A stretch of 64,000 nt of DNA. Source: Prorocentrum cordatum (lineage: Eukaryota; Sar; Dinophyceae; Prorocentrales; Prorocentraceae). A model generated the notes under the pieces. That model was not told where the DNA came from and ran no database searches. It saw only the letters and a program-made list of their open reading frames with translations. This document shows, piece after piece, positions 34,426-43,610 of the stretch (position 1 is the first letter of the stretch; the number at the start of each line of letters is the position of its first letter). The stretch is from the NCBI GenBank assembly GCA_963575745.1, contig CAUYUJ010009502.1:242269-306268 (forward strand), given 5' to 3'. The position numbers and the translations under genes are program-made.

Positions 34426-35139
34426 GCACGTGGGGACACTCCGTTCTCACCAGTGCCAGGGTTTTCATAGGAGGCGGGCAATACCCCCACTTTGTGGGGG
34501 GGCCGGTTCAAGCTCTACCAAATTTCCAAACGACTCTTCGCCACCACCCACACCCAGCTTCCCGCCCTATGACGTTCGGACACTTCACTTCGTGGCATGC
34601 GGACGACCGTGGCTACTATTCAGGGCCCCGCGGCCGACGACGACGGCGTGCGCGCGCGAAGAAAAAACGAATGTGTCCCGCATGGTATTATTTGACAGGG
34701 ATGATGGCCCTGGCAGGTGCGCAACCGTTGTTGCAGAAGTTCGAAAAAGTTGCTCGCAAAAGCCCGTTTGACAGAAATGTTTACAAAGTGTTGGGTTTCC
34801 TACGAATCCGCAAGAGCGCGCGGGATGAAATTTCGACAATTTTTGTTTGTTTAACCATTGGTTTTTTGATGTTTTTATGTTAAAATCGCTACGAAAACTA
34901 AGGTTTTGGAAGGATTTCGTCTTGCGCGCGCGAATGTCCACTTTACCTTATTTTTTGCAAGGGATTCTTGAAGTTTGGTTATGTTAGAACAAGAAATGTC
35001 CACTTTAACTTATTTTTTGCAAGGGAAAGCGGGCCGTAACAAAACAACCGGATCCGGACCAACCCGTTTTGCCTGAGACTTCCTCACGAAAATGATGAAA
35101 ATGTGGCTGCGGCCTAGGCGCGGCGGGGGGGTCGTGCAC
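34426..35139. other. no gene; includes diverged dispersed repeat and a 40-bp duplication
   Basis: 34640-34935 resembles the 27.9/29.1-kb element (GCGCGCGAAG, AAATTTCGAC, AAAACTAAGGTTTT). The phrase AATGTCCACTTTA with TTTTTTGCAAGGGA occurs twice (34932-34970 and 34993-35025). Confidence 0.5.
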
Positions 35140-36850
35140 CAGGGGCCCCAACAATAATTATTATTTAGAAGTAATAATGTCCAATAATAATAACAACAAC
35201 AACTACAACAACAACAACAACCACAACAACAACAACAACAACAATCAGTTTAAGACTGCTCACTCTTATCTGCCCGAGTGCCATTCAACGTGTATTTCCC
35301 AAACCCTCGATACCCGCCCTCTTCGTCTTCGATCGTACCCCTTCGGGGGAGTATATCTTGTTTCCCTGCAGGCCGGGCCCCGGCAAGCGGCGGGGTGGCC
35401 GCGGACCGTCGGCCTGGCCAGCGGCAACGCTGATCGGCGGCAACCCGACCCTCAGAGGGACGGACAGGGGACCGACCGCGACGACGACGACGACGACGAC
35501 AACGACGACGACGACGACCACGAGCGAAAGCGAGAGCGAGAGCGAGATCGACAGCGACAGCGGGACCACGAAGGGCAGGAAGGGGGCCACGAAGGGCGAC
35601 AGCGGGGCCACGAAGGGCATGCGTATGGGGCCACGATGGGCGCAAACGAACGGGGGCCACGAACGGGAAATAATGCAGGGCCACAGGGAAATGACGGTGC
35701 CACTGAGGGTAGCAACGGGGCCACGAAGGGCAGCGAGGGGCCACAAAAGGCGACGGCGGGGCCACGAAAGGCATGCATATGGGGCCACGACGGGCGCGAA
35801 CGAACGGGGGCCACGAAGAGCGTACGTATATTGGGCCGCACAGGACAAAGACGGGGCCACTAACGGCAGCAACGACGCCACGAAGGGCAGCGAGGGGGCC
35901 ACGAAGGGCGAAAGCGGGACCACGAAATCCATGCATATGGGGCCGCGACGGGCGCGAACGATCGGGGGCAACGAAGGGCATACATATATGAAGCCACGAA
36001 AGGCAGCGAGTGGGCCACGAAAAGCTGCAACGGGGCCACGAAGGCCAGCGAAGGGCCCACGAAGGCCTGCAACGGGCCCACGAAGGACACCGAGGGGGCC
36101 ACGAAGGGCTGCAACGGGGCCACGAAGGGCAGCAAGGGGGCCACGAAAGGCTGCAACGGGGCCACGAAGGGCTGTAACGGGGCCACGAAGAGCAGCGAAG
36201 GGGCCACGAAGAGCTGTAACCTGGCCACGACGGGCAGCAAAAGGGCCACGAAGGGCTGCAACGGGCCCACGAAGGGCAGGGAAGGGGCCACGAAGTGTTG
36301 CAACGGGGCCCCGGAGGGCAGCGAGGGGGCCACGAAGGGCTGCAACGGGGCCACGAAGGGCAGCGAGGGGGCCACGAAGGGCTGCAACGGGGCCACTAAG
36401 GGCAGCGAGGGAGCCACGAAGGGCTGCAACGGGGCCACGGGGGGCAGCGAGGGGGCCACGAAAGGCTGCAACGGGGCCACGAAGGGCTGCAACGGGGCCT
36501 CGAAGGGCTGCAACGGGCCCACGAAGGGCAGGGAAGGGGCCACGAAGTGTTGCGACGGGGCCCCGAAGGGCAGCGAGGGGGCCACGAAGGGCTGCAACGG
36601 GGCCACGAAGGGCAACGAGGGGCCCACGAAGTGTTGCAACGGGGCCACGAAGGGCAGCGAGATCCCGATTCCTAAGTAAGCTGCGAGGGAGTCTCACGCG
36701 CGAGCGCGACTCTTGGGTGCCTGAGTGTCGGGAGCGGCGGCGCTTGAGTAAGTTGCGGGGAACTCTAACGCAAGAGCGCGATTCTTGGGCAAATTGCAAG
36801 CAAGTCTCCAGCGAGAGCGGGACTCCAGAGCGCCGAGAAAGGATTCCTGC
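35140..36850 (+). repeat. class 1 composite copy A, 5' part
   Basis: In order: the pre-tract block CAACAATAATTATTATTTAG (35149-35168); a (CAA)n tract (35180-35245); U1 (35250-35375) with TATTTCCCAAACCCTCGATA, CGTCTTCGATCGTACCCC and hairpin H1 with a TTCG loop (35336-35352); a GGCCGCGGACCGTCGGCCTG block; (GAC)n (35480-35520); GCGAGAGCGAGAGC; about 50 units of a 21-bp minisatellite, GGGGCCACGAAGGGC plus TGCAAC or AGCGA (35570-36660); then ~41-bp GAGAGCGCGA repeats (36665-36850). The composite is interrupted here by the DIRS-like element and resumes at 43900. Confidence 0.9.
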
Positions 36851-37014
36851 ACAAATCTCGGCGCACCTTCCTTGTGTACCCGACCTCGGGCGCCAACGCC
36901 CCAACGATGGGCGCGGCGACCGAGCCAGGGCTGCCGCCCCGCGAGCGCCCCGCGTGGGGGGTGCTTTCGGTGACGCGCACCGTCCCCGACCAGGCCAGCC
37001 TGGGCGTTGAACCC
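36851..37014 (-). repeat. split direct repeat B2 (outer, recombinase side)
   Basis: 164 bp, the outer end of the element. Host-type sequence ending GAGAAAGGATTCCTGC lies immediately outside. Confidence 0.95.
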
Positions 37015-37120
37015 CAAGGGCGGGCGGGAGAGGCGGACAAGGGGCCGCCAACGACCGAGGCAGCCGCGCACCCAGGAGCGGGTGGGCGGGGCAGAACGGT
37101 CGACGGGCCCGCGCCGCGCG

Positions 37121-37409
37121 AGCGCCGCACGAGCGCGGTGCCCAAACCAATATAATCGACAACCTGCGAAGCGAGCATCGCCAAGGCGCGCCGCGATCCG
37201 CCCAGCGCGCGATCCCCGCGGCGCGCCTGCGCGAGCGACCGCGGCAGGCCCGCGCGAAACAACACAGAAGCGCAAAGACGCGACTGCGGGCGGCGCGCGC
37301 TGCGGTCGGGCTGCATGCGGCGCGCGTCGCACGCGCCGCGGCGCCGCAGGGCCCGTCGGCCGACCTGCGATTTGTGCCCGCGCAGCACCCTACGGGCGCG
37401 CGCCCCCCA
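37121..37409 (-). repeat. split direct repeat A2
   Basis: Second copy of the A repeat. It directly abuts B1 (they share base 37409) and is separated from B2 by 106 bp of GC-rich sequence (37015-37120). Confidence 0.95.
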
Positions 37410-37572
37410 CAAATCTCGGCGCACCTTCCTTGTGTACCCGACCTCGGGCGCCAACGCCCCAACGATGGGTGCGGCGACCGAGCCAGGGCTGCCGCCCCGC
37501 GAGCGCCCCGCGTGGGGGGTGCTTTCGGTGACGCGCACAGTCCCCGACCAGGCCAGCCTGGGCGTTGAACCC
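37409..37572 (-). repeat. split direct repeat B1 (next to recombinase)
   Basis: 164 bp starting ACAAATCTCGGCGCACCTTC in plus-strand reading. It matches B2 with two substitutions. Its inner end forms one arm of a palindrome described separately. Confidence 0.95.
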
Positions 37573-37606
37573 AACGCCGCAAGCGCCCAGGCTCGCCTGG
37601 TCGGGG
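37542..37606. repeat. ~25-bp-arm palindrome at the inner end of B1
   Basis: CCCCGACCAGGCCAGCCTGG (37542-37561) pairs with CCAGGCTCGCCTGGTCGGGG (37587-37606) with one mismatch; the inner bases extend the stem and leave a short loop. B2 lacks the second arm. It may matter for circularisation or recombinase recognition, or act as a transcript terminator hairpin just past the recombinase stop. Confidence 0.8.
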
Positions 37607-37681
37607 CGCGCCAGGCCTGCCGCGACCCAATGGAACCCCGGGTGCAGGTCGCAGTGCGCGCCGATCGTGAGCCTGGCCGAC

Positions 37682-39108
37682 TTACCCCGCAGGCACCGAT
37701 GCAGAACCTGGTCTGCTCGCCGCGCCGGCGCTTGGGCACGAGGCTGCGGCCACTGCTTCGGCGGTCGCATCGCCCTCGTGCTGGTGCATATCAAAGTATT
37801 CTTTGAAAGCGCGGGAACTCCAATCGGCACCGCGGAGGATCTCACAAAGGCGGCCGTTGCACCTCCGCCTAGTCCCCGCGTGCCCGCGGCGGAACGCTTT
37901 GCTCGTAAAAGAAGCCGCGCTTGGTGCGCCGGCGCGCCGCGCCGCCGCCTTGATCGCGCGCTGCACGGGCACGGCGATTGAGACACGCCGCTGCCGTCGA
38001 CTCGCCGCATATGCGGGAACGCGGGCGAGCCGACGCAAATGCCCTCGAAAAAACTACGCGCCGCGTGCACAATGCAAGTCGCACGCGAATGTTTGCACCA
38101 GCAATTCCGCACCGCGACCGTCGGGCCGTCGCGGTGCTTACGCCGCGAGAAATGCAACGTTGCAGAATCGCCCGAAAAGAAAATGACGACTCTTGCGACT
38201 GGCCTTCGCAGGTCTTCGTCAGAGAAGGCGAAGTCCTTAAATGCCGATGGGTCGCCTCGCTCAATCAAGAGGGCCTCGGAGGGCACGCGCAGAGCGAACC
38301 CCCAGGACACCAAGAAGAGCGCGCACATCGCGCTGTCGGCACTTACAAAGTCGAGCATAGCCGATAAGTGCGAGAGCAGGACGAAACACTTCAGCGGCCG
38401 CCTCACGGGGCGCCGCTTCCCGATGGCCTTGCGGGCGCCCCTAACCGAAGGATGCGAAAAGGCCGACGCGTCCCGGCCCAACAACTGGCATGCCTTCTTA
38501 ATCTGTGCCACGCAATTGCCGAGGGTGCGCGGGTTGCGAAATTCGAGCGCGAACAAGCACGCCTCGTCGGCCGACGGCGGCAGTGCGCTGCAGCCGTCTT
38601 CGTTGAGGCGACGCTGCGCGAAAGCCACCCACGCCCGGACCGCAGCCCTCCAGGACCCGAAGGAACGCGGCGCCGAGCCGACGATTGCCAAAGCTCGTGC
38701 GCGGGCCAGGCTTTCCTGCATGGCCACTGGCGACGGGGGCCCGCGAGCGCCGCTCGCGATGGACTTGCGAGGGCCGCCCGTGGGCACGGGTGACAATTGC
38801 ACGCTGCGCACGGCCCTGTAAGCGCGCGCCAGCTCTCGCTTCGCCGCGCTGTCGCACGCGGCACCCGGCGCGAGCGCGCCCGGGCCGCCGCGCGCGAGCG
38901 CCGGTTGTTTCTGCACACGGGGCGGCGCTGGAGGCGGCCCGCTCGGCGGCCGCGGAACTCCCGCCGCGATCTCACGAAAGCGCGCTTGGGCGTCTGCGGA
39001 GAAACGCTCAAAACCTGCCACGCGTCTACTTTGCGCCGCGTGCGTCAGCGACGTGTTCGAAACCGTTCGCGACCAGTACATTCGCAACCAGATCAACTTC
39101 CACATCAT
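37682..39108 (-). pseudogene. tyrosine recombinase of the DIRS-like element (one frameshift)
   Basis: It starts at ATG 39106-39108 (a second ATG follows) and would be about 475 residues if whole. The N-terminal SAM-like part has RSFGSWRAAVRAWVAFAQ and NCVAQIKKACQLLGRD. FALRVPSEAL holds the first catalytic Arg (residue 274), and FSRRKHRDG is the beta-hairpin Lys region. After FPHM (about 38005) the frame is lost, and the neighbouring frame continues with SFTSKAFRRGHAG (second Arg box), LRGADWSSRAFKEYFD (Tyr codon 37796-37798 as nucleophile) and TAA at 37682-37684. The box usually written HxxR reads KAFR here, so the usual His is Lys. The enzyme would integrate the circular DNA copy. One indel suffices to break it; a sequencing error in this GC-rich region is possible. 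Confidence 0.8.
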
Positions 39109-39329
39109 TGCCTGCGCGCGAAAAACGAGCGACCGAGCCTGGCGGCGCGCGCGATGGCCGGATCGCCAGGCACGCCCGCCCTGCGCAGTCCAAGCGCCAA
39201 GCGCGTCACATCCACACCACCAGACGACAAACGATCGGAACCGCGACACGCGGCCGAGCAGGAACGCCCCCCCCTCGCCGCGCGACCGGCGCAGGCTGCA
39301 GCGGCGGCGCGCGACCGGGGGGGGCGCGG

Positions 39330-39640
39330 GGAGGAGGAGGAGGGGGGGGGGGGGGGGGGGGGGGGAGGGGGGGGGCGAAAGGGGGGGCGCGGCGGGGGGA
39401 AGGGGGGGGAGGGTGGGGGGGGGGTGCGGGCGGGCGCGAGAGGAGGGAGGCCGACGACAGCGAGGGGGCCGATGGGGGGCGCGCGAGCGGGGCCGGGCTG
39501 CGCGCCGAGCCGAGCGACGCGCGTTGGCGGGCGCGACGAGAGCGGGAGCGGGAGCGCGTTGGTGCGCGCGATGAGGGGGGGGGGGGGGGGGGCGTCGGGG
39601 GCGCGTGGGGGTGTGCCGGGGGGCCGACCTGAGCGGGGAG
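39330..39640. repeat. poly-G-rich tract between RT and recombinase
   Basis: Plus strand G runs (up to about 20 G, for example near 39342-39364 and 39572-39591) in a GGGGCG-rich segment. It corresponds to C-rich RNA in the element transcript. The G-rich strand has obvious quadruplex potential. It may also be assembly-difficult sequence. Confidence 0.85.
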
Positions 39641-39790
39641 GGGGGGAAGAAGGGACCGCACTCCCAGTGCGGCGCGCGCGGACGCGGAGCGGAAGACGCC
39701 CGGCGCTCCCAGCGCGGCGTCCAACCTGCACGCGGATGCAACCGATGATGCAGGGAAGCGACAGACGATGAGAGCCCTCCCTCTTTTTGC

Positions 39791-41962
39791 TCAGAGCCAC
39801 AGCGCCTCCCAGGCCTCGGCTGCGTGAAACCGCGCATCGAGTACCGCTGGCAACTGGCGCGCGCCGAGCAAGTGCAAGAGACTGTAGACCTCGCGGGACG
39901 GCCCGTTCGAGATGTTGCTTTTGGACGGGACGCGGCGCACCCACATCGACAGGGACATGCGCGCCGCGAGAGACCAAATGCCGTGGACGAGGGCTGCGTG
40001 ATCCCAGTCCCGGGCGCTCGCGCGCGCCACTGACCTCTCGGCCCCCGAATTGCCCGAGGACACTTCCAGCGCCCGACCTGCCAGTCGCTCTTCAAAAGAT
40101 GACAAGCCTAATGCGACCGCCAAGACCTCGAGGTCCATAATCTGGCCGTCGCGTCTGCGCTTGAAATTCCGCATCAGAGCTGCGTCGGGTGCGCACTCGG
40201 CAAACAGGATTTCGCCGTCTATAAAAAGCACGGCGGCGGCGCGAGGGGGCGTGCTCCGCGCATCGCAGAACATGTGTGCCGCGGGCATGTCCCCTTGCTT
40301 CCAGCTGGCCACTTCGCGCAGCCTGAGCTCGAGCACTTGGGCCCACAAGTGCAGCGCGAGCTCGAGAGGCCGCCCGATACGATTGGAGCGCTTGTGCTGG
40401 TGCGCGAAGAGTGGGCGGAGCATTGCTCTGCCCAAGCGCTTAAACAAGTGCTGCGCGGCCCGTGCGAGAGCGCCCGCGAGTTTCTTCGCAGCGCCCTGGT
40501 GCAACGTGCCGCACTCTAAAGCATGCCGGATGGCGAACGACCACTTGAGCCGCTTGTCGCACGCTGGCTCGCAGCGTACGCCCTGCGCACAGAAAGAGAT
40601 GAGCAGCCCCAACACGACCAACTGGGCCCCGCGCGCCAGCTTCGCGTCGGCTACTGCGTCGCTGCCGAGCGCGGCTCTGACGATGCGAGCGAAGCACCGC
40701 ATGGCGTGGTCGGCCGCGCCGGGGCGATCCGGCGCAAAATAATCGTCTACGTATCGCGAAACTGGCAGCTTGGCGAGCCGCCTTGCGAAGTGCGAGAGCA
40801 TGGCGGCCACGCGGTCCCAGTCGTGGCAAGATGCTAGCGCGCCGAACGGGCAGACCAGGTGCTGCGAGCACCACAGGCGGCCGCCCTCCTTGAAAACACT
40901 GACAGCGGCCCACCTATCGGCGGGGGCCAACGGGATGCGGCGGCAAGCGGAATCTATGTCCGCTTTCCACAGCTCGGGAAGCGCGCCGTGCAACTCGAAG
41001 AAGGCGCGCGCGACCGCTACCAGCTGGTCCGCGCCCTCTACGCTTAATTTCTCGGCGGGAGCGCACGCGCCGCTCACCCTGGAGCGCGTGAAGTCATCCA
41101 CCGGGCGCACTTTCAGCGACCCGTCGGGCTTCGGTTGTGAGACCCCAAACCTGGGCACCAGACCAATTGTTTCGCCCCAAGCAGCGGCGAGCTCGGCCGC
41201 GGAGATGTCGGGCCTAAAAGCCCGCGGCGGAGACATCCTACCCAAGTCCGCCTTCTCCCGCGTCTTACGGAGCAGCTCGCTGGCGAGGGGATCCTCGCGA
41301 ATAGATGCAAGTGTCAAGTCGTTGCACGCGAGCGCGCTGGCACGCAAACGGGCTACCTCAGCGCCTGTGTCGCCCGCGCGCTCTTCCGGGCTGAGCGCGC
41401 GACCGTTGCCGCTGTATTCTAGGTTACCCAACAGAGGGGCGCCTCGCGAGAAAAAGTCGATGCACTCTGCGTCGTGCCACTCAGACTCACGCGCCAATTC
41501 CTTTAAAAGTGGAATGTTGACGCCTGCGATAAGCGGCCTGAATTCCGGTGGCGCAGCCTTTCTCGCGGCCTCGGCCTCCCCGGACGCCTCGAAGTGCGCC
41601 GCCCGGGCTTCGATGCGCCGAACGCGCTCCTCGCGTTCTTTGATGCACTGGCGTAGGCTACGCGCGGCGCTCCACCGCAACGCTTCCATGCACTCGCACT
41701 GCACGTCCGTGCGCTTCGGCTGCGCGTCGCGGCGGCCGAGCGCCCCACGCGTGAAACGCAGCGCCTCGACCTCATCGGGCGCTAATTCGCCGCGCAGAGC
41801 TTGCGCGCTGGCAGCGTCGAATGCCGACTGGAAGCAACTCAGATCAGCGCAGGATGCGTCGGGGAGAACTGCGCCTGACTGGACCCTCACTGGCTCCGCG
41901 GCTGACTGCGCAGGGTGCGCGGGGAGTGCTGCCCCCGCGTCGGGCGGGGCGGCTGCGGCCCC
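39791..41962 (-). CDS. reverse transcriptase-RNase H of the DIRS-like element
   Basis: An open frame of 723 codons follows directly after the Gag TGA in the same frame; no ATG occurs in the first 24 codons, so it may depend on readthrough. Counting from 41890, RT blocks are RFGVSQPKPDGSLKVRPVDD (247-266), motif A ADIDSA (310-315), motif B PFGALAS (348-354) and motif C YVDD (380-383). The RNase H-like part has FCDARS (Asp543), MDLEVLAVALG (Glu587) and a C-terminal SNISNGPSR (658-666), typical of YR retroelements. All catalytic residues I can identify are present and no stop or shift occurs. It would copy element RNA into DNA. The region between its stop and the recombinase is G-rich and holds no methyltransferase domain. 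Confidence 0.85.
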   Translation of the reverse strand, partial: GAAAAPPDAGAALPAHPAQSAAEPVRVQSGAVLPDASCADLSCFQSAFDAASAQALRGELAPDEVEALRFTRGALGRRDAQPKRTDVQCECMEALRWSAARSLRQCIKEREERVRRIEARAAHFEASGEAEAARKAAPPEFRPLIAGVNIPLLKELARESEWHDAECIDFFSRGAPLLGNLEYSGNGRALSPEERAGDTGAEVARLRASALACNDLTLASIREDPLASELLRKTREKADLGRMSPPRAFRPDISAAELAAAWGETIGLVPRFGVSQPKPDGSLKVRPVDDFTRSRVSGACAPAEKLSVEGADQLVAVARAFFELHGALPELWKADIDSACRRIPLAPADRWAAVSVFKEGGRLWCSQHLVCPFGALASCHDWDRVAAMLSHFARRLAKLPVSRYVDDYFAPDRPGAADHAMRCFARIVRAALGSDAVADAKLARGAQLVVLGLLISFCAQGVRCEPACDKRLKWSFAIRHALECGTLHQGAAKKLAGALARAAQHLFKRLGRAMLRPLFAHQHKRSNRIGRPLELALHLWAQVLELRLREVASWKQGDMPAAHMFCDARSTPPRAAAVLFIDGEILFAECAPDAALMRNFKRRRDGQIMDLEVLAVALGLSSFEERLAGRALEVSSGNSGAERSVARASARDWDHAALVHGIWSLAARMSLSMWVRRVPSKSNISNGPSREVYSLLHLLGARQLPAVLDARFHAAEAWEALWL

Positions 41963-43123
41963 TCACTCTCTCTTCTGGCGCTTACTTGGCGTCACCCGCA
42001 CCTGCGCCCCGCTGGCGGCAATCCCGGACGAGTAATGCCCCTGCCAGCGGTGAGAGTCGTTCGCGGGCTTGCCCTTGCGCTCTTTGCCGTAGCCCATGGC
42101 CTTGCCGCCCTTGGCGCTGTGGTCGCTGCCGCCTTTGTGGCCCCTGCTGGCGCCCTTTGCCTTGCCCTTCGGCTGCGCTGGAGCTCGGTCGTGCACCACT
42201 TGGATACCGCGGGCGTCGCACTCGCGCTCCGCCCCGAGCACGGTGGCCGCGTTCTGCGACTGCGCGGCCGCGGCGACGTCGAAGGCGCCCAGGCCCGCTG
42301 AGAGGTCTGCCCATTCGCGCCGGGCGATCTCGTCGTAGAGGACGGCGATCGCGGTCGCGCGCCCACTGGCCCGCGCCGACAGAGCGAGCTGCATCACGAC
42401 CTCCTTGTGGGCCATGGACGCCGTGAGCGGCATCTGACCGGCGAGCGCCGCGACGATTGCCCATCTGTCAAACGCGACGCACCACTGCAGGATGCTCGGC
42501 AGGTCCCCCTGCTTCTTGTCGGGGCCCCTCGCCTTGCAGATGCCGCGAGCGATCTCCTGCGCGAAAGACCGCTCGACGCCGCACTCCCCCTCGGGATCGT
42601 CGGGCTGCCTCTTGTCCGCCGCGTAGTACGGGGGGAATTTCTTGATCGGCATGTAGAGGAAGGGCTTCGCGATGCCCTTGCTCTCCGCGGCCTTGACCCG
42701 GCCCTGCACCCAGTCGGTCAGTTGCGGAGAAGGCCAGCACGACGCTGGCAAGCCCGCCAAGGTCATGCCGCCCAGGCCTGCGGCGATGTCCACGTGGACC
42801 GCTGGCCTGCGGCCGCCCTGGAGCGCCTGCAGGAGGGCGCTCACCGGCTCCTGCGAACCGCTTGGCGCCGCGGCCTCGGCAGCTGCCTGCTGCTCGGCGG
42901 ACTGGGTTGCCTTTGCGACGGCGCGCTCGATGAAAGCGACCTTGCCCTCGACCAGCCCGTTGAGCTGGAAGGTCGCGGCCCTGACGTTGAGTTTGACCAG
43001 GTCCTCCGGACTCTCGATGCCGTTGGACGCCAGCACCTCGACCACTGGCTTCAGCCACGCGCGGTCGCGCTTCGTGTGCCTGCCCACCCCAGACTCGAGA
43101 AGATTGAGGAGCGGCGCGGACAT
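41963..43123 (-). CDS. Gag-like protein of the DIRS-like element
   Basis: 386 residues from the ATG at 43121-43123 (MSAPLLNLLESGVG) to TGA at 41963-41965. The frame is open further upstream to about 43285 but without another ATG. The N-terminal part is helical, with KPVVEVLASNGIESPEDLVK resembling a SAM-like helical bundle. The middle has HVDIAAGLGG and PIKKFPPYYAADKR. The last 90 residues are rich in Gly, Lys, Ser and His (QPKGKAKGASRGHKGG), a likely nucleic-acid-binding tail, with no zinc knuckle. Expected role: structural and RNA-packaging protein. The next 24 codons past the TGA, and then the RT, are in the same frame, so the protein may also be made as a Gag-Pol fusion by readthrough. 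Confidence 0.75.
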   Translation of the reverse strand: MSAPLLNLLESGVGRHTKRDRAWLKPVVEVLASNGIESPEDLVKLNVRAATFQLNGLVEGKVAFIERAVAKATQSAEQQAAAEAAAPSGSQEPVSALLQALQGGRRPAVHVDIAAGLGGMTLAGLPASCWPSPQLTDWVQGRVKAAESKGIAKPFLYMPIKKFPPYYAADKRQPDDPEGECGVERSFAQEIARGICKARGPDKKQGDLPSILQWCVAFDRWAIVAALAGQMPLTASMAHKEVVMQLALSARASGRATAIAVLYDEIARREWADLSAGLGAFDVAAAAQSQNAATVLGAERECDARGIQVVHDRAPAQPKGKAKGASRGHKGGSDHSAKGGKAMGYGKERKGKPANDSHRWQGHYSSGIAASGAQVRVTPSKRQKRE

Positions 43124-43393
43124 GGCAGGCGGTAGTGGAGCCAACCACGAGGGCGCACGACGGGAAGGTAAGCAATTCACTCTCGCTCGAGCGAAACAGC
43201 TACGGACCGAAATCGTCCAGCCGGGCGAGCACGCAGGACCAACGAGAGCGCGCGCGCCACGGGACAACGCACGAACACGTGACACCTCACTTGCCCGACT
43301 TCGGGGCGGCGAACATGTGTCGCCTGCGCTAGGGCGGGCGCACTTGCGACGGCAAAGCCGGCGCTACGGACCGTTGCGCGGGTGCGGTGGTGG

Positions 43394-43610
43394 CACCGTT
43401 GGGTTTCCCTCGTTCGGGTAGTCCAGCAACAGGACGCCCTCGTGCAGGTCGCCTGAACATAAGCGCTATGGTCGCGCTGTCGGGTCGCCCTCGACCGGGT
43501 CGCCCGAGTGCAGGTGCGACTGTAGCACCGTTGGGACTCCCTAGGTCGGGTAGCCCAACAACAGGACGCCCTCGGGCGGGTCGCCTGTACCCAAGCGCTA
43601 TGGTCGCGCT
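43394..43610. repeat. 132-bp direct duplication in the element leader
   Basis: CACCGTTGGG at 43394 and 43526 begin two similar segments that include CAACAGGACGCCCTCG and AAGCGCTATGGTCGCGCT. The second segment ends exactly where A1 begins. GGTCGCGCTGTCGGGTCGCC separates the two. Confidence 0.75.

Noticed and set aside
35285-37630. A 781-codon minus-strand frame rich in ALRGPVA repeats
   Set aside because: It is the 21-bp (seven-codon) minisatellite of class 1 copy A read through into the B repeats of the DIRS-like element; no domain.
40170-43120. Plus-strand frames opposite gag and RT (for example 40770-42035)
   Set aside because: GC-rich antisense shadows; the minus-strand frames carry the recognisable RT and RNase H motifs.
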